Shown piece after piece: positions 41,743-56,880 of a DNA stretch of 64,000 nt. The notes below the pieces were generated by a model that saw only the letters and a list, made by a program, of their open reading frames with translations, was not told the DNA's origin and ran no database searches. Origin of the DNA: Vespula vulgaris (lineage: Eukaryota; Arthropoda; Insecta; Hymenoptera; Vespidae). A program made the translations under genes and the position numbers. The stretch spans positions 2,365,001 to 2,429,000 of the forward strand of contig NC_066600.1 of the NCBI RefSeq assembly GCF_905475345.1, given 5' to 3'. How positions within the stretch are numbered: the first letter of the stretch is position 1; each line of letters starts with the position of its first letter.

Positions 41743-44700
41743 CTCTCTATCTATCTATCTATCTCTCTCTCTCTCTTTCACTCTTTGGACCTGGCCACAC
41801 GCACACGCCGCGAACTAATGACACCGCCTCGTATAATACTCGTGCCTCGAATATCATCGTCCCGATATTGCCACCGCGAGAGATTAATGTTTCGTCCTCA
41901 CCCCAACCCCCTAAACTCGACCTCTCTCCATCGCCATCGTTCTCCTCCTTTCTCCTCTTCCACTACCCTTCCTACTATCATCTCTTCTCTTCTCTTCTCT
42001 TCTCTTCTCTTCTCTTCTCTTCTCTTCTCTTCTCTTCTCTTCTCTTCTCTTCTCTTCTCTCCTCTTCTCTTCTCTTCTCGTCTGTTCTGTTCTGTTCTGT
42101 TCTCTTCTCTTCTCTTCTTTTCTAATTCGCTGTTTCTCATCCTAGATTCTCAACTAGACACGTCTCGTCGATCAACGATGAGATAATAATCATATATTTT
42201 TTGATTTCTCGATCGATATATAGACCATCGTTCAATTTACCAGATGTCTTTGATTCGAACTAGTTGCTCGATTTTTTATAAATTTTTCTTTTATCTTTCT
42301 CCTTTTTTCTTTCTCCCCCCCCCCCCCATCACGATAAATCCGATGATCTTTGTATCGATCGGGGATTACTTTAGTTTCTTACCCGAATTTCTATCGATGA
42401 ATAGTTGAATATAAATTAAATGGAAGAAAGTATAGTTACATGTATGTAGGTATATGACAAGATAGGAACTCGAAAGCGATTTTCGAAATACTCTCGAAAG
42501 TTCGAGACAGGTGGAGAGTTTCCTGTGGAACGGTTAGTAAGTAGTAACATAGTAGTTCGTCCAGCATTCTGGAGTGGGAACGATAATGGTAGCTATTAAC
42601 GAGCCGTAGCGGGCGCGAAGCCACCTGAGCCCAAAATATCACTGCGATTAATGCAATTACAGCTTACAAGTCCCTTCGGCTCTAAGACCACGGGTATTAC
42701 TAATTCAATGTATGTACCTACGTTCAAGGAGAGATGCGTTTCCTTTAGTAGAACCGAACGTTAGAGACTTATCGTTCGTGGGGTCCTTTTCGAAACAACG
42801 AACGACGTCGACAATCGATAAGGGAGGATTCGAAAATGAGCATCAACTCGTTCGCCATAATCCTTTTTATATTTTAGAATATCTTTCGATATATTTGTCG
42901 AATCTATCTTAAACGAAAATATAATATATTATTAATAAAACAAAAAAAAATATATATATAGGTAAATATAATTATATCGCAACGATAAAATATCTCATAT
43001 TTATATAAATTCGACTAAACAGAATTAGACCCCGCATATACAAGTAAATATATATAAAACTATGTAGCAATGATGAAATATCTCATATTTATATAAATTC
43101 GATGAAACAAAATCAAAGGAACTTATGTTTAATGTGACGATTAAAATGAATTGAAACATCCAAAACGGTAAACGAGAGCAATAGGAAGAGTAACCATAGC
43201 ATAGAGGAGATATAGTTAAAGGGAGAAAGAGAAAGAAAGAGAGCGAGAGAGAGAGAGAGATAGAGAGGGTGATTTGGAAGGGCTAGGATCTCGGCGTTCG
43301 CACTCGGCCGACACTCCGCGCCACCACCCACCCTTCCTCGCTCTCACGGCTCGCTTATTGTTCACGTTAATTGATGCGTTATGTTTGATGCCGTTGTGAT
43401 AGCCATTGTACGCGGGGTGTCCACTGATAACTGAGTTACCGACTGCGGCGGCCAGAGTGCACTCAAACCTAATTATCTCGACCCAACTGCGACTGGTGCA
43501 TTGCGTTGCTCGACGTTCGTCGTCTGCAACGTTCAACCGTATATACCGTTGATGATCGGCCGATCGAACGCAAAACTCCATATCGAATAGAAGATTTTCT
43601 TTGAGATCTTTATCGTTTTGAACAAGTGAAAAGGCTGTCGTATAGAAAAGAAAAAAAAAGAGTATATGCAAGTACGATGGTATTTTACCCGTTGAAATCA
43701 CTTTTCCATCGTTGTCATCGTCGTTCTCGTCGATATATAAAAAATCTATGTACAATATATAGTATATATTTAGATTACTAAAGGAGAGTGAATAGCAGGG
43801 GGAGGACATTAAAGTAGGCACAAAGAGAGCCGACAGAAAAGAAGAAGAAGAAGAAGAAAAAGGAAAAGAAGAAGAAGAAGAAGAAGAAGAAGAAGAAGGG
43901 TCGAAAGAAGAAACCCCGTGATAGAGATACGCCGTTAGAGGAGTGAAAAGAGTAAATGGTGGGGGAGTAGAGGGCATTCGCATGGAACAAAGAACAAACT
44001 CTCTCTCCTCTCTCGTGGCACTCGTGATTAGGCAAGCGGTCTTCCCAATTAACCGGTCGAAGGTGCTTTCGGATACAAACTCGTCTCGTAAACTTGTCCT
44101 TTTTATACAGGAAAGAGAGAGAAAGAGAGAGAAATGACGAAAACGGAAGCTACGCGTCGATAAATTGTAAAAATCAATTTTCTACAGGACGACACGAAGT
44201 TCTCTCTCTCTCTTTCTGCGGTTAGATAGAAAGAAAGATAGGATATTCCCGTTTCGGCGAGACCCTTTTTAACGAAGAATACCCATATTCGGGTATTCGT
44301 GTTTCTTTGTTGCGTCCGTCGCGAAAACTTTTACGATCGGACGGCGAATCGTGGATCTCTTGGTAATAATTCGATCGTAAGATTTACCGTTCACTCGTTA
44401 AAACGTCCTCGTCTTCAAGTTTTACGTTGATTCCGGACGCGAGGAGAGACGTAAAGAAAGCTTAGCTCCCTGCGGATGAATCCTCGAATATTCTTCTTTT
44501 CTTCTTTTTCTTTTCTTTTTTTGTCTTTTCTTTTTTTCCCCCGCCTTAATATACCTCTATATTTCCAAATGACAATTTTTCTATTTTTCGTCTTGTCTTA
44601 CTTAAGAGAAAAAGAGAGAGAGAGAGAAAAAGAATTAGAACAAAAAAGGACATAAAATCGTTTCAATTGCCTTGAAAAAAAAGTGCATCTCACTCGGAAA

Positions 44701-45507
44701 GATCTTGGTTAATCGTTAAAAAAAAATTAAATAAAGGAAAAAGAAAAAAGTGAAGAATCAGTTGATTCTCTTTCTATCCAATTGGAAAAAATAAAAAGGA
44801 GGAAAGAAAAAAAGATAGAGGGTCCCTTTCGAGAAAGATATCGCCGAAATGAAAGAGAAAGGAAAATATCAGAAACGAGCGCAGGTGAAATTTGCGAGTG
44901 AAGATAACGAAGCACGCTAAGTTAGTAGGGTGCTTTATGATGGAAGACGTGGTTCGCGTGAGAGCGATTTCGCGAGTTCGTAAATCTCTACCATTGCGTT
45001 TTATACATACAAACGAAAAATAAAATATAGTAGAATTACTCGAGAGAAAAAAAAAAGACTCACTATAATTTTTTCTTTTATATCAAAGAACTTGGATAAT
45101 GAAAGATATTTATTCGATTAGGATTAATCATCCCCCTTTGTTATATCATTACTATTTATTAAGACGATCTCCTAATTAATCGATATTAATTGTTTTATTC
45201 TTAATCAGATTAAATTTATAAGATTGCAGCGATAGAAGCCTTTGTAATGTAATAGCAACAATAAATATTCTCTATCTATCTCTATCTCTATTTCTCTCGC
45301 ATACACATATCGGAGAAAATTACATTTCGTTGGTTGTAAAGGGAGCGTCGTAAAAATCGTAACGTCGTAGTCGACAACACGCCGACTGCGGGACGATGAA
45401 ATTGCAGCCGGCCCTCCGCCTATCTGTTGGCCATCAAGATCGTTCCGCGCTTGATAGACCCTTTGTAAAACGTCATACTGCGAGCTTTTATGCTCTCGTT
45501 CCTAGGA

Positions 45508-45555
<48 letters not shown>

Positions 45556-45786
45556 ATAAAGGGTGCAATCGTTCACCACCCATTCTCCTTTTTCTTGCTA
45601 TTCTTATCGTACTATTGTGCGTTTGTCACGAAGTAAAAGCAAGTTTACCAATCCACGATTATGATCATTTTATTTCATTCATGTATATCTATATACTATG
45701 AAAATTAATATATCAAAAATATTTTTTTATTAAATAAGTTGTTTACATATACAGATAGACAGACAGATATACGAACAGACACATAA

Positions 45787-45818
<32 letters not shown>

Positions 45819-46078
45819 GTATATGTATTTCGTTGTTCATTCCGATCGATTGATTATGGCGAAAGGAAATGGAAAAAAAGAAAAGGAAGCAAAGGGAGGA
45901 AGGTATTAAGAAAGGCAAAAAATATCCTTCGAACTGGAGTCCTTCAAGGTATCGATGTATCGACGGGGAAAGCGGTTTCATTAACAGAATGGTCACGTTA
46001 CACCGGTACGAAGCACCGTGACGGTACGGCCGGATATTACTAGGGCAATTTCATATAGATACATATATATATAAATAC

Positions 46079-46109
<31 letters not shown>

Positions 46110-48128
46110 CGTTATACTACTATACTACTATACTGCTATAATATCTACCACCGCGTGCGTGCGACGATGGGAAAAGATCGACGATGAATAAGTCCGGTAT
46201 GAGACGTTCTCTCTCTCTTTCTCTCTTTTCGTGGCTTACATCTTGAGAAGGGCTTCTTCTCCTTCTCTTTCTTCTTCTTCTTCTTCTTCTTCTTCTCTTT
46301 CTTGATACTTGCTAGCATCTCCCTGGCTTCGTTTCGTAACGAATTACATACAATTTTTTTCGTATAAGTTTTTCTCGTTGTTAGCCTTTTTATTTATCCA
46401 CATTCTCATCGAACGATTTGTCCCTTTTTTTTTTGTTCTCACACAAGACTCTCTCTCTTTCTCTCTCTCTCTTTTTCTATCTCTAAGATCCTACGAGACC
46501 GGACGCATCGAGTTTCGAAGTAATTAGTATTCTCACTGTCCCACCATCTGCTCTTCGACGTTTCATGATAAATACCTGGCACCATATTGGATTTCAAAGT
46601 CTCTTTGTTTTAGGGACTATCGTAATCATAATTGTTCGTATATCAACGACATACGACGACGAAAGATTTCCTTTCAAGAAAAATTCTTCATCTCTCGTTA
46701 AAAAAAAAAAAAAATAAAAAAAAAATAAAAAAAAAGGAAGAAAGAAAAAAGAAGAAGACAAGATTTACTTTGAGGATGATAAAAAAGGGCAACAAAAATT
46801 ATTATATTAATTGCAAGAGACTTCCTCTTGATGAATAATTGTATCAAAGGGTACTTACTCTCTTCGAAATTTCAATCGCGACTGGATACTCACCCTCCTC
46901 CCTCGAAGAAAATCATCGAAGCATTATGTATTTCCACTCAAGTATAACCAGTAGGTATCGTCTGGCGTCGCCCATCGTTTCTCTCTTCCCAACCCTCTCT
47001 ATCATTCACCCTTTCTCTCTCTTTCTCTTTCTTTCAACCTTGTTTCTTCCCCCCTTTCTACGAAATTGCAATATTTGCCGACAATTACCGAACGATCTAC
47101 CCCTTTAATACCGTCAAACGAAGGCCAAGACACGTTCGAGAAATCGATTCAGTCGAACCTTTCCTTTTCGTTAGAAGTTAACTCTATGAAACTGAAATTA
47201 AATGGATGAAAAGAGAGAAAGAGAGAGAAAGAAAGAGAAAAGGAGAGAGAGAGAGAGACTTAATCAAAAGCATTTTTTAATCGAACAAACGAACGAACAA
47301 ATTTCTTATTATTCCTGTTGTTGTTATTATCAATATCATCATCATCATCATTATCATCATCATTATTATTATTAGCATTATTATTGCTTGTGTCATTTTC
47401 GTAACGACTTCGTGAAAATAATTGGTAAATGCATAAGTAGCGATGGATAGGGAATGGGAGAAGAAAGAGAAGGAGAAGGAGAAGGAGAAGAAGGTGGAGG
47501 TGGAGGCGGAGGTGGAGATAGAGAAGGAGGAGAAGGAGGAGGAGGAGGGTATCTTTCCGTTTACGATAAGACCCATTCCTTGATCATACGAGTCGCGTGA
47601 TCCATCATACAACTCGGCACTCGGCTTGGATGTCTCGCTAACGGCCTGAGTAATTACGATCAGTGATCGTCAACCTTCTGATGGTAACATGTTAAACTAC
47701 TTTTCAAATTAATCCGATCCTATTCTTAAAAAAGAATTTTCATAAGGTAGATGAACAAGGAAGATGAAGAAGAAGGGGGACAGAAAGAAAAAAGGGAAGC
47801 AAAAAAGAAAAGAAAAAAAGAGAAAGAGAGGGGAAAAAAAGAATCCACTCGATAAGTAATAGATAGTAATATATCAAATATACTTGTCATTTGGACATGA
47901 TCGATTTAATCAGAAAGATTAGAATAGTGTGTCTTAAAGAAAAAAAGGAAAGAAGAAGAAAAAAGAAAAGGAAAAGGACCGTGGAAAAGTTGTGTGCGTG
48001 AAATGAGCACCATGATGATATTTACTAAGATATCGGAGAAAAAGAGAAGGTAAAGGAGGAGGAAAAGGAGGAGGAGGAGGAGGAGGACAACCGGCCATTA
48101 CTTTATTGCTCTCTATCTCTTTCATTCT

Positions 48129-48185
<57 letters not shown>

Positions 48186-49522
48186 TTCTAGAGGAGTCTT
48201 CTCAAGCAAGCAAGCAACGAAGCAAGCAAGCAAGCAAGCAAGGAAGAAGAAACAACGAACGTGGCACGAGTCAATCCCGCAAACACCTTCCGGTAACACG
48301 AATAAGCGCCTTGCCTCCTAAGGAGGAAACGTAGGGGCGGCTCCCTGGCTAGCCCGTCCCTACTTCCGAAGAAATACGTCTCCATTAGGCTATAAACCTT
48401 TCGCCACGATAATACCTAGCATTCTAAATCCTTGTTAGATAGGCGATACAGTCGGACCGGAGGTGGTAGGCCTAATTTTTCGTCGACACGATGAATGGCT
48501 CTTGCCTGTTCAAATTTTCTTATCGGTCATATAATAGAACCACTAAATACACCTGGAAAGAAATTAACATATGACGTCCTTTTAATCGTCCCCCTATATA
48601 CAACAATCTCTTATTTTTACTTAGAATATATTTTTAACCGCTACCTGCGTTTAAATGCCCACCGATTTATAACTGTTTATCTAAGATTTATTTTAATATC
48701 ATTTTAAAAAGAAACATTTTTATTTGGATAAAATATTTTTTACTATACTCACTTCTTCTTCTTTTTTCTTTTCCTCCTGCGTATCTAACTTTCTTTATTA
48801 TTTCGAAGGACGATCTCGTCGAGCCGAATGAAAATTTTGTTTTCTAAAGTGGAATGAGAAATATGGAAGATGAAGTAAGACGGATATATACAGTGGAGGA
48901 ATTAAATTCTTAAAGTTCCCTCCCACGTGTGCCGGAAAGTCGCATTCCGCGAGTCCCTGAGACATACACTGGAACAGATCGTGCCTCCTCTACTTACCTC
49001 CTCCTTCTCTTCGTCCTCCTCCATCTCCTCCTCTTCCTACTCTTCTTACTTTTCCTCCTCTCTCCCGTCCCAAGGGAGCCAATATTAATTCCCATAAATT
49101 TCCTTTCAACGGATATGGATACTCCCATCCTCTCTGCTGAGAAGCAAAGGACTGTTTGCCTTTTAATCCAAGTATGCAAAGAACGTTATTCTTTTCTTCC
49201 GCCAACACTGAAAGAGAGAGTGAGAGAGAGAGAGAGAGAAAGAGAGAGTGAGTGAGCTCGATGGGAGAAGCTCTAAGCGCATTCTCAAGATAGAAAGTAA
49301 GAAAGAGAAAGGAAGAGAGATGAATAAAGAAAGAGGTTATGGGGTCTTGAAACATTTAGTAGATCTTTGCATTGTCGTATGGACAATATAAAGGAAAAAC
49401 GTTTTCGAGTGATTTACTAAAGTTAAGATAATGATATACGATCGAGAAGAAATTGATGGATCGTTGAAAGGGAAAGTGAAAATATTTCAATAATAAAAAT
49501 CGATCGTATTTATTCATTCATA

Positions 49523-49581
<59 letters not shown>

Positions 49582-49899
49582 TATTGTCTAAGGATTAAAA
49601 ATTTCTATATGAATGTACGTCTGCATGCGAGAAAGAAAGAAAAGCGCGTAGACATATCTAAGTAAATCTTCAAAATTCTCTTTACTCTTACAAACGTAAA
49701 AAGAAAAGAAAAATGTACTTGGAGTGTTTGAAAAAGTACTTTTTGAAGCAAAGAGAATTTTCATAATACGTATAATTCGAAAGAAGAAAAGAAAAAAAGG
49801 GACATTCGTAAAACAAGATGAAAAAGAAGAAGAGTTACAGGAAGGGTTGCGTGAATCTTTGAGAAAGAGAAGGAGATAGAGACAGACAGACAAGCACAA

Positions 49900-49957
<58 letters not shown>

Positions 49958-51402
49958 AGAGTAACCACACGAGCGTTTCAATTCTCGAAGGGTTTTCGTG
50001 GGATCCCTCACTTCGTATTATATACACCACCTACAATCCTCTCTGTTTATACAATGTAATGGCTTGTAGCAGCATTGTAGGAAGTTTAAACGGCGTATCC
50101 AGTTGTCGTTCATGCTTCACGATTCCCTTTCGGCATTCGTTTGGCACTTTATCACGCCCCTAGATTGCAGCATTAAACATCCAGCAAAGGGAATTTCAAC
50201 CCTACGATGGGCTCGTCTTCAAAGGATTTCAATTTGCCTTATGCGATACTAGAATACTTCTTTTTCTATATATACCTATATTAATATATATATATGTGTG
50301 TGTGTGTATATATGTATATATACATATCTTTATTATGGTGTTAATTTCTTATTAATAATTTTCCAAGGATAGATCGATTAAAAATAATAATGAATTAATT
50401 AGAATGTAATAGTCATTATCAATCATTGAACAATAGACGTTACGTGTTACATTAACTTTCTAAGAATTGAATCGATAAAACTAAAGAAATCTTTATGGTA
50501 TCGTATCTCCCATCAATCGACATCGATACTTTGAAAAGACGTCTTTGGGTTGCGTCTACAATCGGAAAGACATTCGATAGCTCGCTTATTTCGAGGCGGC
50601 TGCGTTTATTGGCCATAACGGATATTGCTTTCTGGCAGAAGGTAAACGGGATGGAAAGGAAAGGAGAAAAGAGGAGAGGAAAGGAAAGGAAAGGAAAGGA
50701 AAGGAAAGGAAAGGAAAGGAGAGAAGTAGTAGATGGTCGAAAGAGAAGAGGGAACAAACTTTTTATAAAAAAAATGTAGTCTATAAAAAAAAAAAGAAGA
50801 GATAAATATATATTTTCGACAGCAAAATTTTTCTCTTATACCTCAGACACATTATTTTCTTCTAAATCTTATTCCTCTATCTCTCTCTCTCTTTTTGTAA
50901 CTTAGAAAAGAATTATAGAAGAAGAAGAAGAAGAAGAAGAAGAAGGAAAAAAGAGAATAAATAAATAAGATAACATAATGTCGTAAAGAGGGTGAATGGG
51001 TGGAAGAGAAGAACGGCGGGATATAAAGAAGAGCAGAGGGAATTGTTTTGACTTGTCCATTATTAATACTCGCGCATGTCCCCGTTTTTCCTTTCTTTTT
51101 TTCTTCTTCTTTTTTCTTTTTTTTTTTTTTTTAAATACCCATAAGAAAAATTCTGCATAGTAAGCTCACATGAAGTAGAGAACGAGAGAAACGTACGGCA
51201 ACGACATAAAAACGTCTCGTTTATCGCTGAGAGACCTTCCGGGTGGAGGTGCTTTTTAGCAGCACCCAGCGCGCGTTATCTCTTCTCGCGTTGAAGTATA
51301 AATAAAGTCGCATTTCCAAAGCGTCCAAAGCATCGTCGCGAGGCTAACATCTGGCGATCGTTGTGGTAGCAGTACGCCCATTGAAGTGAGAAAGCAACAC
51401 AC

Positions 51403-51451
<49 letters not shown>

Positions 51452-51589
51452 TCGTTCGTGATAGAGTCGCTCGATCGAGCCTCCTTTTTAATTGATATCG
51501 ATCGGCCATGCTGTGCGAAGTGTGCATAGATTATGCGATATCCGTGTCGATGTTTATTCAACTAAAAGCCAGGAGTAACTCACTTTTTC

Positions 51590-51639
<50 letters not shown>

Positions 51640-51702
51640 ATCTCTATCTCTATCTCTCTCTAACTTGTTCTATCAGAAAAACAGGCACCCTACTGTTTTC
51701 TT

Positions 51703-51733
<31 letters not shown>

Positions 51734-52202
51734 TTCTCACTCACTTCCGGGAGTCGACATCACTTTTACTCTCTCTCTTTTTCTTTTCAAGAGAAACGTC
51801 GATGAGAATTCGTGAACGACGATGATGATGTTTCATTTTTCCTACGTACCTACACGTTTTTCCCTAAATGTCGATGAAAAAAAAGAGAAAGAAATAGGGG
51901 GAAGAGTCGAAGAGCGATCACTGGGGACGAGAAAGACCCTCTTTTTCCTACGTAACAGAGAGAGAGAGAGAGAAAGAGAGAAGTGTTTTAGCTTATCGTG
52001 TTTGTGCGTTTAATATCTTTTTTTCTTTTTCCTTTCTGTTCTCACTCTTTCTCCCTTCCTCTCTCTCTTTCTCTCTCTATTTTTGTCGTTCACCATCATC
52101 GGACTTTCCTAGATGCGTGATGGTCGCTAAGCAAAATGCAGGGTCCATCCCCAAGGAGACATACGGTAGTTTAATGGTGATTTTTTGTTAGCCTACACGA
52201 GA

Positions 52203-52250
<48 letters not shown>

Positions 52251-54380
52251 CGTAAGCTTTTTCTTTCATAAAATATAAAATAACACGAGAGATTTCATAT
52301 AGCTTAATAATTATTTTATTTGAGTTATCAAAATTAATTCGTACAATTATTACGAAGCTCTGATTGGAGACGTAAAATCAAAAAGAAAGATAGAAGAAGA
52401 TAGAAAGAAATTGAGAAAAGAGAGAGAGAGAGAGAGAGAGAGAGACTCATTTCGTTTCCTTCGATGAATCGATCGTAGTGAACACGCTTGTAACGCGATA
52501 TCCATATATACCTGGTGGTGTACACGTTCAAGATGCCGATCACCAGGGAGGTCGGCCGTCTTCCACCTGCCATCATTTCGTAGACTCTCACCTTTTTCTT
52601 TTTTTCTTTCTTTCTTTCTTTCTCTCTTTCTTTCTTTCCTTCTTTCCTTCCTTCTCTCCTTCCTTCTCTTTCTCTCTCTCCTTCCTCGTCATCTTGAATT
52701 TCAAATTGAAAGATCCTAGAAAATCGATAATCGTTTCGTTTGTTAACGATTTTCGCGATATATAAAAAAAAAAAAGAAAAAAGGACAGCTTAGAAAATCG
52801 TATTATATTCATGTCAACCTCCCCGCCACCCCAGGAAAGAAAAGATTTTCAACCCCTACCCCCTAACGATTTTTTCGTTAGGTCACACGAAGTCACACGG
52901 TGACGGAGCACATAATCCTGATATCTGTCGGTTTTCGGGCAATAAAACACGCGTCCCATACAGACGGAACCCTCGAAAACTGCCGCTGCTTCACGCTGAT
53001 AAAGAAACGTGTAAAGATACCGATCCCCTTTCTCGCGTTAGAAACGACGACGATGACGACGACCAACCACATCGTTCTTTCCTTTCATTCGTAAAAAAAA
53101 GGAAAAGAAAACTGAAAAAATAACGTTTCTACCTTTTAACAACATTTTTACGCTTATTCCACGTTGATACTTCGGATTCGATTAACATTATCGACTTTAT
53201 ACGATCGGGTCAATCGATAACGTATAAAACTATATTTATTAAATCCATCGTAATAATATAAAAAGAAAAATAAAAAAAAAAATAAAAAAAATCAGAGATC
53301 CACGAAGAATTGTATTGTTCAGTATATTTTTACTACGTCGGATTATCTTTCTTTTTTTTCTTTTTTACGTGTACCTGTACAACCGGTTATAAATTTTTGC
53401 AACAAATTTTTTTTCTGCACAAATATATATATATATATGTATGTATGTATGTATATGTATATCGCAATTTCAAATATTTTTATCAGAACAGTCGGTGTGT
53501 TCGAAGTATAATGAAGTAAATTCTTTCGAAGTTCTTCGGGGATAGGATACTCGCTTCGTGGCGGTTAGGCCAAAGCCGGATTCGGCTATTACGTGTCCGC
53601 ATGCGGGAGAAGCAGGTAACCAGATCGCATGGTCTCGAATGACCAACAGTCAGCCAGGGAGTAAATATTTTCATATTACTTTACTCCCGCGTAACTTAAC
53701 CATCGCAATTCTACACACCGTTTAGTTTCTCTTCTCGGCCGTTACGTCGTTCACCGATGTGAGAATCGTATCGTATCGTATCGTATCGTATCGTATCGGA
53801 GTTATTTTTTTCAAAGTAAAGATCGTTAGATAAAAAGTAGAAAAGAAAGGAGAAAGAAAAAGAAAGAGAATACAGAAAAAAAGATGGAAAGAAATAAAGA
53901 AAGAAAGATAGAAAACTGTAGAGAAAATAATAGGCCATCAATGGAAAGTTATGAATTATGTTATTCGGAATATTTCACAAAAAGGAAATATTTATACAAA
54001 TGCTTCTTTCACTTTTTTACTTACGACTGATATATGAAAGCAAAACGAATCGATCTTAGCGAGAACTAGGAAATGAACCAGGAAATAAAGAAGAAAGGAA
54101 GAAAGGAGAAAAGAAAAGAGAAAAGAAAACGGAGAGATTAGATGGAAGGTGCACGTGTCCGTCGAAGATTTCATCGATCCAGACCACCACCGACATTTCA
54201 GTTCTCTTTCTCTCTCAGCAGCTATTTAATGATCGCGATAGGTGATAAACAAAGCACGGCTATGTTCGATGAAATACGTGGCGGATGTTAATAATAATTG
54301 GTTTATCCTAGGAGAAGGATAACGATCGACGAGATGAAACAGACCAGTGCAAGTTCTTCTTCGTGAGAAGGATAGAAAAT

Positions 54381-54419
<39 letters not shown>

Positions 54420-54752
54420 TGAGAAAGATGGATTTCGAACATCTTTGGTAGAAGTCGATCGACCGACGGAGAGTGGATTTTGCCTTTGAACGAGATCGGA
54501 TAAAAGAATAATACGCGAAAGAGCGAAAAGCTTTCGACTTTCCGACACTTCGAGAAGAAACACGAGAGGGAGAAAGAGAGAAAGAGAGAAAGAGAGAGAG
54601 AGAGAGGGGCTGACCCTCTCGGGATGTTTCCACTCGCAAACTGGATTTCGATGACCGATCTCCATTTCCATATGGGTCTTCTCGTGGTACAACGACAACG
54701 GAGGGTTGCTATGCCAAAAGTTGTCGCGACGAAATTGATATTTGTACGAAGG

Positions 54753-54791
<39 letters not shown>

Positions 54792-55723
54792 GAAGGGAGA
54801 GTCATGAGGTTTTCCTTCTTGAAAAACAGCTAAAATCCTCAGAAAACCTTCTTGTCCCTTCCATCGTAAAATGAAATACATATATCTTGTTTTATAAAGA
54901 AAAAAAAAATTACATATAAATATATATATATATATATCTTTTCTCTTTCTATAAAAAAATATCTAGGATAAATAAATAATCCACAATTCACAATTGACAA
55001 TAATATAATTCAGGGTTGAGTGCAAATGAGTTTCTCGGTCAATTTGATCGAAATCATAGAAGAGAACGATCACAAAAGGGTCGTTATTCGAGCCCTTAGA
55101 AAAGGGTTTCTTGACTATCCACCGTCATCGACGTCGACAGACGACTCCAAGTCTCAGCAACGAACAGCATCTGCGCTCTACGGCTCCCGATATCCATACA
55201 AAGCTGTCTGCTGAATAATATTACACTTAACCTCGTACCACTCGGCCGATTATAGTTGGAACAACGTCGATAGTAGTTAGACCGTGCATCCTACGCGAAT
55301 GCTAATTTCGGAACGGCCAGAGGTAGGCTTCGACGAACGAGCTCTATCTCTGTTTCCTTCTACGTTAATCCTAAGTCTTTTGTGTTTATCTTTGTGGCTC
55401 ATTTCTTCCATATGGCTTTTGTTTTTTTAATTATTAGTCCTCGTTGAAAGATAGAGAGAAAGAGAGAGAGAGGAAGAGAGAGATTAGGTCAGACGTAAAA
55501 AGAAGAAAAAAGTATATCGAGCCAAAAAAAAGATTGTTAATATTGTTCAATATCATTCATGATTTTATATAATTATCATGCGTTCGTTCGTTCGTTCATT
55601 TATTTATTTATTTAATCTCTTTTTAAGGCTAAAATCCGATCATTTAGTTGACTAAAGCAATGTTCCAGATGCTGGGAATGGTCGATGTAGCCTGAAAATG
55701 TAAATTGTATTGCCATTCCCTTA

Positions 55724-55801
<78 letters not shown>

Positions 55802-56844
55802 GTATATATATATATGTATATATATCTCAGTATTAAATACTGTCCGGGTAAGGCGCCAGTTACGGGTTCTATATTAGTTTCTGTTGGTTTCCTGATTGGA
55901 TTCGGTTATTACGTTTCCTACAATCTCTCGATACTGATTGTTTGCGGTCGGCAAGCTCTCCAAGGCGAATTGCCCATTCGCCGTGAACTCAGCCCTCATT
56001 CAGATACTTTTAACTAATTTCATTAAGAAAACGTAGATCACTTCGAAAGTTTTCCTCGTTTCCTTGCCTCTTTCAAATTAATATCGCCTCAACTATTATC
56101 CATCCAAATTGTAAGGTTCTCCAAGAAAAATCGAGGAGCTTGAGTAATGTTAAAAAAAAAAAAGAAAAAAACAAAAAAAAAGAGAGAAAGAAACAGAGAA
56201 AACTATATAACTATTTTTCAAAATCGAGCAATACAAAATTCGAGTAGATCGAGTAGATCGATATCGAATCGGGGACCGATTAGAAAGAGACAGAGAAGAA
56301 AGATTTATCGCACTTCTCACTTTTCCTCTCTCTCTCTCTCTCTCTCTTTCTTTTTTTCGCTGAAAGCAAAAGACAGAAGAGAGCACATGAGAGTCGGTGG
56401 ATCTTCGACGTGGGGAGTCCATTCTGAGGACTCTCACCGACAGGACTCTAGAGAGAAAAGAGAGAGAGAGAGAGAGAATGAAAGAAAAAAAAAAGAGAGA
56501 GAGTGAGAGAGAGGTGGTCAGAGAAGGATTTCTGAACGAACGCACAGCGGTAGCTGATGTATTTTGACGTGCCCGATGAGAGAGCCCGTTCTCTCTGTTG
56601 ACTACATTATCTAATGGACCACCCTCTCACTCTCCCTCTCAACCTTCCATTCTCTCTCTTTCTCTCTCTCTCTCTCTTTCTCTCCCTCTTCCTCCCACCT
56701 TCTTCTCCACCTCTACTACGCTTTTCTCGTTCGATTTACGGCTATCTACGATCTGCCACGTCCGGCCGTTCATCCAGCAGCATCGTTGTCCGTCGTCGTC
56801 GTCGTCTTTGTGTCGTACTCACTAATACTATTACACTTCATCAT

Positions 56845-56880
<36 letters not shown>

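Noticed and set aside
41382..42186. Long + strand frames up to 247 codons
   Set aside because: Mostly Arg/Glu and Leu/Ser from GA, CT and TTCTC arrays, which have no stop codons in several frames.
43216..43983. 255-codon open frame on the minus strand
   Set aside because: It joins a Ser-coding repeat ((GAA)n complement), a Leu/Ser CT run and a complex island. There is no domain, no splice context and no family I recognise; long open frames are expected over GAA and CT arrays.
53540..53660. tRNA-like sequence
   Set aside because: No A-box/B-box pair and no cloverleaf could be drawn; the GGTCTCGAATGACC word is not a T-arm.
54303..54881. 192-codon minus-strand frame and overlapping ones
   Set aside because: It runs through three GA arrays read as Ser/Leu; overlapping frames in all registers show it is a repeat effect.
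55814..56017. Hydrophobic 67-codon + frame after the (CT)37 array
   Set aside because: It begins in TA repeat sequence, has no initiation or splice context and no family match.
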